Assembly (NCBI RefSeq): GCF_016921115.1
Contig: NZ_JAFFZS010000034.1
Coordinates: 1-64,000, forward strand
Reading direction: 5' to 3'
Source: Streptomyces actuosus
GTDB lineage: Bacteria > Actinomycetota > Actinomycetes > Streptomycetales > Streptomycetaceae
Length of the DNA: 64,000 nt
In this document: positions 26,582-34,589 of the stretch, piece after piece
Position numbering within the stretch: the first letter of the stretch is position 1
Layout: each line of letters starts with the position of its first letter
Made by a program: the position numbers and the translations under genes
Notes under the pieces: model-generated
Told to the model about the DNA's origin: nothing
Databases searched by the model: none
The model's input: the letters and a program-made list of their open reading frames with translations, nothing else

Positions 26582-28837
26582 TCACAGCCCGGCCAACCGG
26601 TAGTCGAGGGCGGTACAGCGCCGCCCGGCCGAGACCGTGCGCACCGCCTGGCCGATCGCCTTGCGCGAACCCACCAGGACGACCAGCTGCTTGGCGCGGG
26701 TCACGGCCGTATACAACAGGTTGCGCTGCAGCATCATCCATGCACCGGTGGTGACGGGGATCACCACTGCGGGATATTCACTTCCCTGCGAACGGTGGAT
26801 GGTCACCGCGTAGGCGTGCGCCAGTTCGTCCAGTTCGTCGAATTCGTACGGCACCTCCTCGTCCTCGTCGGTCAGCACCGTCAGACGCTGGTCGACCGGG
26901 TCGAGCGAGGTGACCACGCCCACGGTGCCGTTGAAGACACCGTTCTCCCCCTTCTCGTAATTGTTGCGGATCTGGGTGACCTTGTCGCCGACCCGGAAGA
27001 CCCGGCCGCCGAACCGCTTCTCCGCCAGGTCGGGCCGGCCCGGCGTGATGGCCTGCTGGAGCAGGCCGTTGAGCGCGCCCGCCCCCGCCGGACCCCGGTG
27101 CATGGGGGCGAGCACCTGGACGTCCCGGCGCGGGTCGAGCCCGAACCTGGCCGGGACACGGTGCGCCGCCACGTCCACGGTGAGCCGCCCCGCCTCCTCG
27201 GTGTCGTCCTCGACGAACAGGAAGAAGTCCTTCATCCCGTCCGTCAGGGGATGCCGGCCGGCGTTGATGCGGTGCGCGTTGGTGACGACGCCGGACTGCT
27301 GGGCCTGCCGGAAGACCCGGGTCAGCCGGACGGCGGGGACGGGGCTCCCGTCGGCCAGCAGGTCCCGCAGCACCTCCCCCGCGCCGACGCTGGGCAGTTG
27401 GTCCACGTCCCCGACGAAGAGCAGATGGGCCCCCGGCGGGACGGCCTTCACCAGCTTGTTCGCCAGCAGCAGGTCCAGCATGGACGCCTCGTCGACCACC
27501 ACCAGGTCGGCGTCAAGCGGCCGGTCCCGGTCGTAGGCCGCGTCGCCGCCGGGCTTCAGTTCCAGCAGCCGGTGGACGGTGGAGGCCTCCGCGCCGGTGA
27601 GCTCGGCAAGGCGCTTGGCGGCGCGGCCGGTCGGCGCCGCGAGCAGCACCTTGGCCTGCTTGGCGCGGGCCAGCTCCACGACCGAGCGGACCGTGAACGA
27701 CTTGCCGCAGCCGGGACCGCCGGTGAGGACGGCGACCTTCTCGGTCAGCGCGAGCTTCACGGCCGCCTCCTGCTCGGGAGCCAGCTCGGCCCCGGTGCGC
27801 TGCCGCAGCCAGCCCAGCGCCCTCCCCCAGTCGACGTCCCGGAAGGTCGGCATCCGGTCCTCACCGGTCCGCAGCAGACGCAGAAGCTGCGCGGAGAGGG
27901 AGAGCTCGGCGCGGTGGAAGGGGACGAGGTAGACGGCCGTGACGGGCTCGGCCCCGCCGCCCGGACCGGGCACCTTCTCCCGGACGACACCGGGGTCCTC
28001 GCCCTCCTCCGGCGGCGAGGACAGCTCGGCCAGGCAGTCGATGACCAGCCCGGTGTCCACCCCGAGCAACTTGACCGCGTCGGCGATCAGCCGCTCCTCG
28101 GGCAGGAAGCAGTGTCCCTGGTCGGCGGACTGCGACAGCGCGTACTGCAGACCGGCCTTCACACGCTCGGGGCTGTCGTGCGGGATGCCGACGGACTGGG
28201 CGATCTTGTCGGCGGTGAGGAAGCCGATGCCCCAGACGTCCGCGGCGAGCCGGTACGGCTGGTTCTTCACCACCGAGATGGAGGCGTCCCCGTACTTCTT
28301 GTAGATCCGCACGGCGACGGACGTCGACACCTCCACCGTCTGGAGGAAGAGCATCACCTCCTTGATCGCCTTCTGCTCCTCCCAGGCGTCGGCGATCCGC
28401 CGGGTGCGCTTGGGGCCGAGGCCGGGGACCTCGATGAGCCGCTTCGGCTCCTCCTCGATGATCCGGAGGGTGTCCAGCCCGAAGTGCTGCGTGATCCGGT
28501 CGGCGAAGACCGGCCCGATCCCCTTGACCAGCCCCGAACCCAGGTAGCGGCGGATGCCCTGGACGGTGGCGGGCAGGACGGTGGTGTAGTTGTCGACGTG
28601 GAACTGCTTGCCGTACTGGGGATGCGATCCCCATCGCCCCTCCATGCGGAGTGACTCGCCCACCTGGGCGCCCAGCAACGCGCCGACGACCGTGAGGAGG
28701 TCGCCACCGCCTCTGCCCGTGTCGACCCGGGCGACCGTGTAGCCGTTCTCCTCATTGGCGTACGTGATCCGCTCCAGTACGCCTTCGAGCACCGCCGGCC
28801 GCCGTTCACCGGCGGACGTTCCCTCCTGCTGAGCCAT
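26582..28837 (-). CDS. RecD2-like ATP-dependent DNA helicase
   Basis: A 751-residue protein from ATG 28837 (MAQQEGTSAGERR); the long upstream extension is not coding. After an OB-like N-terminal region and helix-hairpin-helix elements (GLVKGIGPVFADRI, VPGLGPKRTRRIADAW) comes the SF1B motor: Walker A GGPGCGKSFT, DEASMLDLL, GDVDQLPSVGAGEVLRD, TRVFRQAQQSG and the UvrD-C end AYAVTIHRSQGSEYPAVV, YTAVTRAKQLVVLVG. RecD2 is a 5'-3' helicase found outside RecBCD, with roles in replication-fork and mismatch-linked repair. It is transcribed alone, upstream of citA. Confidence 0.92.
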   Translation of the reverse strand: MAQQEGTSAGERRPAVLEGVLERITYANEENGYTVARVDTGRGGGDLLTVVGALLGAQVGESLRMEGRWGSHPQYGKQFHVDNYTTVLPATVQGIRRYLGSGLVKGIGPVFADRITQHFGLDTLRIIEEEPKRLIEVPGLGPKRTRRIADAWEEQKAIKEVMLFLQTVEVSTSVAVRIYKKYGDASISVVKNQPYRLAADVWGIGFLTADKIAQSVGIPHDSPERVKAGLQYALSQSADQGHCFLPEERLIADAVKLLGVDTGLVIDCLAELSSPPEEGEDPGVVREKVPGPGGGAEPVTAVYLVPFHRAELSLSAQLLRLLRTGEDRMPTFRDVDWGRALGWLRQRTGAELAPEQEAAVKLALTEKVAVLTGGPGCGKSFTVRSVVELARAKQAKVLLAAPTGRAAKRLAELTGAEASTVHRLLELKPGGDAAYDRDRPLDADLVVVDEASMLDLLLANKLVKAVPPGAHLLFVGDVDQLPSVGAGEVLRDLLADGSPVPAVRLTRVFRQAQQSGVVTNAHRINAGRHPLTDGMKDFFLFVEDDTEEAGRLTVDVAAHRVPARFGLDPRRDVQVLAPMHRGPAGAGALNGLLQQAITPGRPDLAEKRFGGRVFRVGDKVTQIRNNYEKGENGVFNGTVGVVTSLDPVDQRLTVLTDEDEEVPYEFDELDELAHAYAVTIHRSQGSEYPAVVIPVTTGAWMMLQRNLLYTAVTRAKQLVVLVGSRKAIGQAVRTVSAGRRCTALDYRLAGL

Positions 28838-29397
28838 GATCCGACGGTACCGGTGGCCGCCGACATCCGTGGGCGGGCCCGGGGGCGGCCCGGCCCGAGC
28901 GAGGGCCGGACCGGCGCCCCGGACGCGCCGCCCGGCGGGCGCGGGACGCCCTGAACCGGACAGGGACGGGTCATTCCGGAGAAGGGGCCCCGGAAACCGC
29001 GCGCCCCGGGATACTGAATCCCTTCCCCACCCCCGGTTCCCCCGTGGCCGGTCCCCGGCGTCGGCCCGCACCGGGGTGGCGCGGCGCGGGGTCGCGCCCG
29101 GCCGCGCACCGTCGAAGCGGGCACGCCGCACGCGTCGGTGACGCATCGGCCGCGCCGGCTCGGCAGGATGGCGGTGGACAACGCGCCCGCGGCACCGCAC
29201 CGAGGAGGGAGCGAACGGATCGGGCGGTCGAGCGGGTCGAACACATCGAGCAGGCAGCAGGTCGAGCAGGTCCGAGCGGAGGGTCGAGAGGCCGGTGGCC
29301 GTGGTCGCGCAGCGGAGGTCTCACGGAGAGCGGCCGGGCGGCACGGGCGGACGGCCCGGACGCCGGCGGCCCGTGCGAGTGGAGTGGGAGTCACGTC
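28838..29397. other. Divergent intergenic region recD2-ribokinase
   Basis: No gene is seen. The right part (29215-29290) has clustered CGAGCaGG/CGAGCGGG direct repeats just before the ribokinase leader. The left part would hold the recD2 promoter, but no clear boxes were found. Confidence 0.4.
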
Positions 29398-30300
29398 ATG
29401 TACGACTACGACCTGCTGGTCGTGGGGTCGGCCAACGCCGACCTGGTGATCGGTGTCGAGCGGCGCCCGGGTGCAGGGGAGACCGTCCTCGGCTCCGATC
29501 TGGCCGTCCACCCCGGCGGCAAGGGCGCCAACCAGGCCGTGGCGGCGGCCCGGCTCGGCGCGGACACGGCGCTGCTGGCCCGCGTCGGCGACGACGTCCA
29601 CGGCCGGATGCTGCTGCACTCGCTGCGGGCGGCCGGTGTCGACACCGTCGGGGTGCTGGTCGGCGGCGCGCCGACGGGGGTGGCGCTGATCACCGTGGAC
29701 CCGTCCGGGGACAACAGCATCGTGGTGTCACCGGGCGCGAACTCCCGTCTCGCCCCGGAGGACATCCGGGCGGCGGGCAGTCTCTTCCACGCCTCGCGCG
29801 TGGTGTCGGCGCAGTTGGAGATCCCGCTGGAGACGGTCGTGGAGGTGGTGCGCTGCATGGCGCCGGAGAGCCGTCTCGTCCTCAACCCGTCCCCGCCGCG
29901 CCCGCTGCCGCGGGAGGTGCTGGACGCCTGCGACCCCCTGATCGTCAACGAGCACGAGGCGAGGGTCGTCCTCGGTGACGCCTGCGTCAGCGACCTGCCC
30001 GAGGACTGGGCGCGACTGCTGCTGGCGAAGGGCCCGCGGTCGGTGGTGGTCACGCTGGGCGCGCGGGGCGCTCTGGTGGCGTCGGCGGCGGGGGTCTTCA
30101 GGGTGGCGTCGGTCGAGGTCGAGGCAGTGGACACGACAGGGGCGGGCGACGCGTTCACGGCGGCGTTGGCGTGGAGGCTCGGCACGGGGGCGGACCTGCC
30201 GGAGGCGGCTTCGTACGCGGCCCGGGTCGGCGCGGCGGCCGTGACGAAGCGCGGCGCGCAGGAGTCGTACCCGACCGCGGGCGAGGTGGAGGCACTGTAG
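29398..30300 (+). CDS. rbsK: Ribokinase
   Basis: A 300-residue PfkB-family kinase from ATG 29398 (MYDYDLLVVGSANADLVIGV) behind GGGAG. Family marks are HPGGKGANQAVAAARLG, a Gly-rich sugar site, LNPSPPRPLP, the anion-hole/catalytic motif DTTGAGDAFTAAL with the base Asp, and C-terminal AAVTKRGAQESYPT, all characteristic of ribokinase. It phosphorylates D-ribose at O5. No ribose ABC transporter is adjacent; a LacI regulator and sugar isomerase lie 1.3-2.6 kb downstream, beyond decayed genes. Confidence 0.9.
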   Translation: MYDYDLLVVGSANADLVIGVERRPGAGETVLGSDLAVHPGGKGANQAVAAARLGADTALLARVGDDVHGRMLLHSLRAAGVDTVGVLVGGAPTGVALITVDPSGDNSIVVSPGANSRLAPEDIRAAGSLFHASRVVSAQLEIPLETVVEVVRCMAPESRLVLNPSPPRPLPREVLDACDPLIVNEHEARVVLGDACVSDLPEDWARLLLAKGPRSVVVTLGARGALVASAAGVFRVASVEVEAVDTTGAGDAFTAALAWRLGTGADLPEAASYAARVGAAAVTKRGAQESYPTAGEVEAL

Positions 30301-30366
30301 GGGACGACCTTGCGGGGCAGCCCCGGCGACGGCCGCCACACCTTCACGATGCCGTCGTGACTCCGG

Positions 30367-31030
30367 ATGGGGAAAGACCGTGAGCCGGGCGGCCGGCGGA
30401 CGCCGCGCAACGTGTTCCTCATCGTGACCGGGACCTGTGCCGCGGTGCGCCGACCGCCGCGATCACCGGCTGCACCGGTGGCGACAAGCCCGAGGCGGCA
30501 CCGAGCCCGGCCGCGACGGGGAGTGGCGGCGGGCACGGTGAACGCCCCCGCCCAGGGGGTCGGTTGCACGCACGCCGGCTGCGCCGGCACGGACCCAACG
30601 GCCAGGGGGTGCGCACGGGGCGGGCAGACACTCGCGCTGATCCGCAACGCCCAGACGGCGATCGAACTCCGCTGCGGCCGGGCCCGGCCGCGGCCCGGGG
30701 AGGATCACCCGCACCGAGCCCCGGCCGATCGTCGACGCGGCCGACTCCGCCGGCGTCACCCGGGCCGACCCGGTGCACCGGGGCAACGACGCGTACTCCC
30801 CGCTCGCCGAACTCGGCGGCAGCCGGCGCGCGTGGGCGTGCGGAACGCAGCCGAACGGCGAGGACCGCACCTGCACCGAACACGCCTTCGCGTCCCCGGC
30901 CCCCCTGCGCGGGACCGGCCCGGGGCGGCACATGCGGCAGTCGGTGCGCCGGCGGCCCTGCTGCGGGACCGCGAGCGACACCGCGAGGGCAGGGCGGTCG
31001 AGGGCCGGGGCCGACGACGGCGCCCGTCAG
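30367..31030 (+). pseudogene. Decayed secreted/lipoprotein gene with DUF2690-like domain
   Basis: Protein-like segments continue across three reading frames: NVFLIVTGTCAAV (frame of 30367), then AAITGCTGGDKPEAAPSP (a lipobox and spacer, frame of 30453), then GVGCTHAGCAGTDPTARG and TLALIRNAQTAIELRC (frame of 30367), then GRITRTEPRPIVDAADSAG with GNDAYSPLAELGG (frame of 30773). At least three indels are needed. The Cys pattern CxxxxC.G.DP...GC and IELRC match my memory of the DUF2690 family found in Streptomyces secreted proteins. A strong hairpin follows. The assignment is by pattern only. Confidence 0.6.
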
Positions 31031-31033
31031 ATG

Positions 31034-31069
31034 CGAGGGGGCCCCGGTCCGTCGACCGGAGCCCCCTCG
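31034..31069 (+). terminator. Strong hairpin after the decayed lipoprotein gene
   Basis: Arms CGAGGGGGCcCCGGTC and GACCGGAGCCCCCTCG with loop CGTC; one mismatch or bulge only. Confidence 0.7.
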
Positions 31070-31449
31070 GCTCGCCCCCTCCATGTCAGAACCCCCGCGG
31101 ATCCCCCCGGATCCCCCCTCCAGAAGTTCTGATGCCTTCTACGACACGCTGTCCGCGGAAAGGGTTGCACCTGATGCCCAAGATTTTTCCGCTCGGGCGG
31201 ACGGCCGTCCGGTGCCTCCCGGGAGCGCTCAGGACATCACGTGCCGCAGGAAGCGGTCCGCCGTCCCCCGCCGGCACCTCCTGCCCGTCCCCGGCCCACA
31301 GCCAGGAGTCGAACAGCTCGACCTCGATGGGCGTGTCACGTCAGTCCCTTCGTGGGCGCGGGGCGCCCGGTGGTCCGGGTGATGCCGGCATTCGCGCAGC
31401 AAGCGCAGTCTGCACCGAGAAGACGGCCTCCGGGCAGGACCGGCGACAA

Positions 31450-31588
31450 GGGTGCGCGGGACCCGGAGTTGTTCGAGGAGGCGAACAACGCGGCCGTGTG
31501 GCCGTATGGTCGGCTCGGAACCGAAGGCGTGGGCCCGCATGTGTACAGGGCGTACGACGAGTTGCGCGACCGGAGGACGAGGACATGA
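31450..31588 (+). pseudogene. C-terminal remnant of an unidentified gene overlapping lacI
   Basis: About 45 codons read as good protein: RDPELFEEANNAAVWPYG then EGVGPHVYRAYDELRDRR. They stop at a TGA that overlaps the lacI ATG as ATGA, the usual sign of translational coupling. Upstream of about 31450 the frame becomes Arg/Pro-rich nonsense, so only the tail of a former upstream gene seems to remain. The family is not recognised. The repeat TTGTTCGAGGAGGCGAACAA (31469-31488) lies inside and could equally be an operator. Confidence 0.45.
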
Positions 31589-32631
31589 CGGTGACCCTGG
31601 CGGACGTGGCGGCCCGCGCCCAGGTCTCCCCCGCGACGGTGTCGCGCGTACTGAACGGCAACTACCCCGTGGCCGCATCCACGCGCGAGCGGGTCCTGCG
31701 CGCGGTGGACGAACTGGACTACGTACTGAACGGCCCGGCGAGCGCCCTGGCCGCCGCCACCTCCGATCTCGTGGGCATCCTCGTCGACGACATCGCGGAC
31801 CCCTTCTTCGGCGTCATGGCCGGCGCGATCCAGTCCGAGATCGGCGGCCCCGGCGGCCGGGCCGGCGGCGAGCGGCTCGCCGTCGTCTGCAACACCGGCG
31901 GCTCCCCCGACCGGGAGCTGACCTACCTCACCCTGCTCCAACGGCAGCGCGCGGCGGCGGTGGTGCTCACCGGCGGCGCGGTGGAGGACGCGGCGCACCA
32001 GGCGGCCGTCGCACAGAAACTGCGCCGACTCGCGGACGCGGGGACGCGGGTGGTGCTGTGCGGCCGGCCGCCGGCCGAGGACACCCCGTCGGTCGCCCTC
32101 ACCTTCGACAACCGCGGCGGCGCCCGTGAACTGACCCAGCACCTCATCGGCCTCGGCCACCGGCGCCTCGGGTACATCGCGGGCCCCGAGGAGCGCACGA
32201 CGACCCGGCAGCGCCTGGAGGGCCACCGCGCCGCCCTCGCCACCGCCGGCATCGCGCAGGATCCCGGCCTCGTCGTACACGGCCGCTACGACCGCCGGTC
32301 GGGCCACGAGGCGACCCTCGAACTGCTGCGCCGCGACCCCTCCCTGACGGCCGTGGTCGCCGCGAACGACTCCGTCGCCCTCGGCGCCTGCGCGGCACTC
32401 AGGCAGTCGGGCCTGCGGATCCCCGAGGACGTGTCCGTCGCCGGTTTCGACGACCTGCCCTTCAGCATCGACGCGGTGCCCTCGCTGACGACGGTGAGGC
32501 TGCCGCTGGCCGAGGCGGGGGCACGGGCCGGGCGCATCGCGACGGGCCGGGAGGAGCCGCCGCCCGGGGCGATCGCCATGGTGCGCGGCGAGCTGATGGT
32601 GCGCGGGTCCTCCGCGGTGCCGCGCGGCTGA
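31585..32631 (+). CDS. LacI-family transcriptional regulator
   Basis: A 348-residue regulator from ATG 31585 (MTVTLADVAARAQVSPATVSRVLNG) behind GGAGG. It has a complete LacI HTH, hinge AASALAAATSD and periplasmic-binding-like core (VGILVDDIADPFFGVMAGAI, VALTFDNRGGARELTQHLIGLGHRRLGYIAG, VVAANDSVALGACAALRQSGLRIPEDVSVAGFDDLP). It probably senses a sugar or sugar phosphate and represses nearby sugar genes; the isomerase gene 280 bases downstream is the obvious candidate target. Its start overlaps the end of a gene remnant. Confidence 0.92.
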   Translation: MTVTLADVAARAQVSPATVSRVLNGNYPVAASTRERVLRAVDELDYVLNGPASALAAATSDLVGILVDDIADPFFGVMAGAIQSEIGGPGGRAGGERLAVVCNTGGSPDRELTYLTLLQRQRAAAVVLTGGAVEDAAHQAAVAQKLRRLADAGTRVVLCGRPPAEDTPSVALTFDNRGGARELTQHLIGLGHRRLGYIAGPEERTTTRQRLEGHRAALATAGIAQDPGLVVHGRYDRRSGHEATLELLRRDPSLTAVVAANDSVALGACAALRQSGLRIPEDVSVAGFDDLPFSIDAVPSLTTVRLPLAEAGARAGRIATGREEPPPGAIAMVRGELMVRGSSAVPRG

Positions 32632-32911
32632 GCGCCCGCGGGGGGCGTGGTGCGCATCCCGCGTGGGAACAGGCCGCGGTGACCGGTGCCGTGCGCCGCG
32701 AGGCGGAGGAGCACCCTCGTAGCGGGCGTACGCGGGCGGCTCGGCGACGCTGTGGGGCGCGGTGCCCGGGCGCGGGCCGGCCGTCCTTTCGGAACACGCC
32801 CCACCGGGGCTCGGGGCCGTGCCAGGGGGCGCGGCGGCCGGTCCCGGTCGGCCTCGCCACCCCGGTTTCACGACCTCCGCTCGGGCCGGCGAACCGTTAG
32901 AGTCCGGGAGC

Positions 32912-33715
32912 ATGAAACTCGCGTTCTCCACGCTCGGTGTGCCCGGTCTCCCGATCCCCGATGTGCTGCGGCTCGCGACCGGGCACGGGTACCACGGCGT
33001 GGAACTGCGCGCCCACCCCGAGGAGCCGGTCCACCCCGGGCTGACGCCCGGCGACCGGGCCGACGTGGCGGCGCAGTTCCGGGCGGCCGGCGTCGAGGCA
33101 CTGGCCTTGGCCGGGTACGCGCGCGTGGCCGCACCGGGTGACGACGAAACCGTCGTCGCGGAGATCCGGGGCCTGCTGGAGCTGGCCCGGGACCTGGGCG
33201 CCCCGTTCGTCCGGGTCTTCCCCGGCGGCTCCCCGGACCAGAAGACCGAGGAGGCGGACGCCGTCGCCGCCCGCCGCCTCGGCACGGCCGCCGAGTACGC
33301 CGCCGACCTGAGGGTGCGCATCCTGCTGGAGACGCACGACTCGCACCGCACCGGCGCGGACGTGATCCGCGTCCTCGGCCCGGTCGGGCACCGCCAGGTC
33401 GGCGCCCTGTGGGACGTGATGCACACCTGGCTCGGCGGCGAGCAGCCCTCCGAGACGTACGCGGCCCTCTCCCCGCACCTCGGCTATGTGCAGGTCAAGG
33501 ACATCGCCTCGGCCGACGACACCACCCCGCTGCCGCTGGGCGCCGGAGTGCTGCCGCTCTCGGAGTGCGTGGAGGTCCTCTCCCGCGGGGGAGGGTGGGA
33601 CGGCTGGCTGTGCTGGGAGTACGAGAAGCGTTGGTACGAGGCCGCCGCCCCGCTGCCCGGGCTGCTCGGCGCCGGCCGCGAGCACCTGGGGCGCCTGCTC
33701 AACGACTCCGCCTGA
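32912..33715 (+). CDS. TIM-barrel sugar phosphate isomerase/epimerase
   Basis: A 267-residue protein from ATG 32912 (MKLAFSTLGVPGLPIPDVLRLA) behind GGGAG. The AP-endonuclease-2-like barrel is shown by HGYHGVELRAHPEEPVHPGL, GAPFVRVFPGGSP, LLETHDSHRTGADVIRVL, GALWDVMHTWLGGE and YVQVKDIASAD; Glu, His and Asp of these strands form the metal site. It resembles inosose isomerase/dehydratase or xylose-isomerase-like proteins, but specificity cannot be told. Context with LacI and ribokinase suggests sugar catabolism. Confidence 0.87.
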   Translation: MKLAFSTLGVPGLPIPDVLRLATGHGYHGVELRAHPEEPVHPGLTPGDRADVAAQFRAAGVEALALAGYARVAAPGDDETVVAEIRGLLELARDLGAPFVRVFPGGSPDQKTEEADAVAARRLGTAAEYAADLRVRILLETHDSHRTGADVIRVLGPVGHRQVGALWDVMHTWLGGEQPSETYAALSPHLGYVQVKDIASADDTTPLPLGAGVLPLSECVEVLSRGGGWDGWLCWEYEKRWYEAAAPLPGLLGAGREHLGRLLNDSA

Positions 33716-33957
33716 GCCCCGGCCCGGCGCGCAGCTCCGGGCGACCGGCGCCGCCGACCGCACGGGGCCGTGTGAGGTCACGCGGGGTTCCGCGGCGCCG
33801 GAGGGCACCGCGGTGCCGGTGCGGCGGGCGACGCCCTGCGGCGGGGGCCGGGCGTGCGGGCGGGGCCACCCGGCAGCCCGCCTACGCGCCCTGAGCGCGG
33901 GCGGGCGGGGGCGGGAGCGCCGTGCACGGCACGTCGGCGCCGATCGGTGCGGCGCGC
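33716..33957. other. Intergenic before the LysR fragment
   Basis: Very GC-rich, with no helix-turn-helix coding sequence that could be the missing front of the LysR gene. Confidence 0.4.
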
Positions 33958-34236
33958 CGCGGGCCCGTGACCGGCGAGCCCCACATCGTCCACCACGCCG
34001 ACGAGAACCCCACCCTGGTCGCCCTGACCGCCGCGGGGCTCGGCATCTGCCTCGTGCCGCGCCTCGGGCGCGGGCCGCTGCCCGCGGGCGTCGCGGAGGT
34101 GGCACTCGAACCGGCGCCGGTACGAGTGCTGTACGCGCTGTGGCGTGCCGACGCGACGGGGCGGCCGTCGATCACCGAGACCGTTCGCATGCTCCAGGCG
34201 CACGGAGCCGGCCCGGACTCCCACGCACCCCGCTGA
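33958..34236 (+). pseudogene. C-terminal fragment of a LysR-family regulator
   Basis: The frame encodes GEPHIVHHADENPTLVALTA, GLGICLVPRLGRGPLP, EPAPVRVLYALWRADATG and ITETVRMLQ, the last half of a LysR effector-binding domain. About 90 residues remain of roughly 300; the DNA-binding part is absent and no deletion partner is seen. It is read as a truncated relic although an ORF can be drawn from GTG 33922. Confidence 0.72.
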
Positions 34237-34396
34237 CCACAGCGTCCCGGACCTGCGGACGGGGCCGTTGCGGGGAACCCCGGCACCGCCCCGCCCGTCC
34301 CACCCGCCTGCCGGAGAGTCACCTCGGCGCGGTGTCGGCCTCGCTGACGGGTGCGCTCGCCGACCGCCCTCTCGGCCGTGCCGCGGCCGGTGGCAC

Positions 34397-34436
34397 GCCG
34401 TCGTCGGCGCGCCCCCTGCGAAGCGCCGACGACGGC
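34397..34436. terminator. Hairpin after the LysR fragment
   Basis: A perfect 14-bp stem (GCCGTCGTCGGCGC) with a 12-base loop. The remainder of 34237-34589 shows no gene; it should contain the promoter of the GH3 gene. Confidence 0.55.
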
Positions 34437-34589
34437 CCCTCACCCGTCGCGGCGCACCCGGGGCGCTTCCGGCGCATCACGCCACGCCTGACGTCCGCGC
34501 CCTTTCTTGACCGGAAGAAACTTCCCGGATATTGGTGACTCCTTGGCAGTTTCCTTCAGCAGCGCGGGTCCTCTCCGGAAGGAGCGCAC

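Noticed and set aside
28838..29200. 121-residue N-terminal extension of the RecD2-like helicase
   Set aside because: Arg/Pro/Gly-rich nonsense; the family N-terminus is at ATG 28837.
29215..29290. CGAGCaGG repeats as a regulatory array before ribokinase
   Set aside because: Units are irregularly spaced and could arise from local GC-rich slippage; not strong enough for a claim.
31086..31280. Minus-strand protein-like tail (FDSWLWAGDGQEV)
   Set aside because: Too short, no start signal, and not convincing as a known family; noted only as a possible further remnant.
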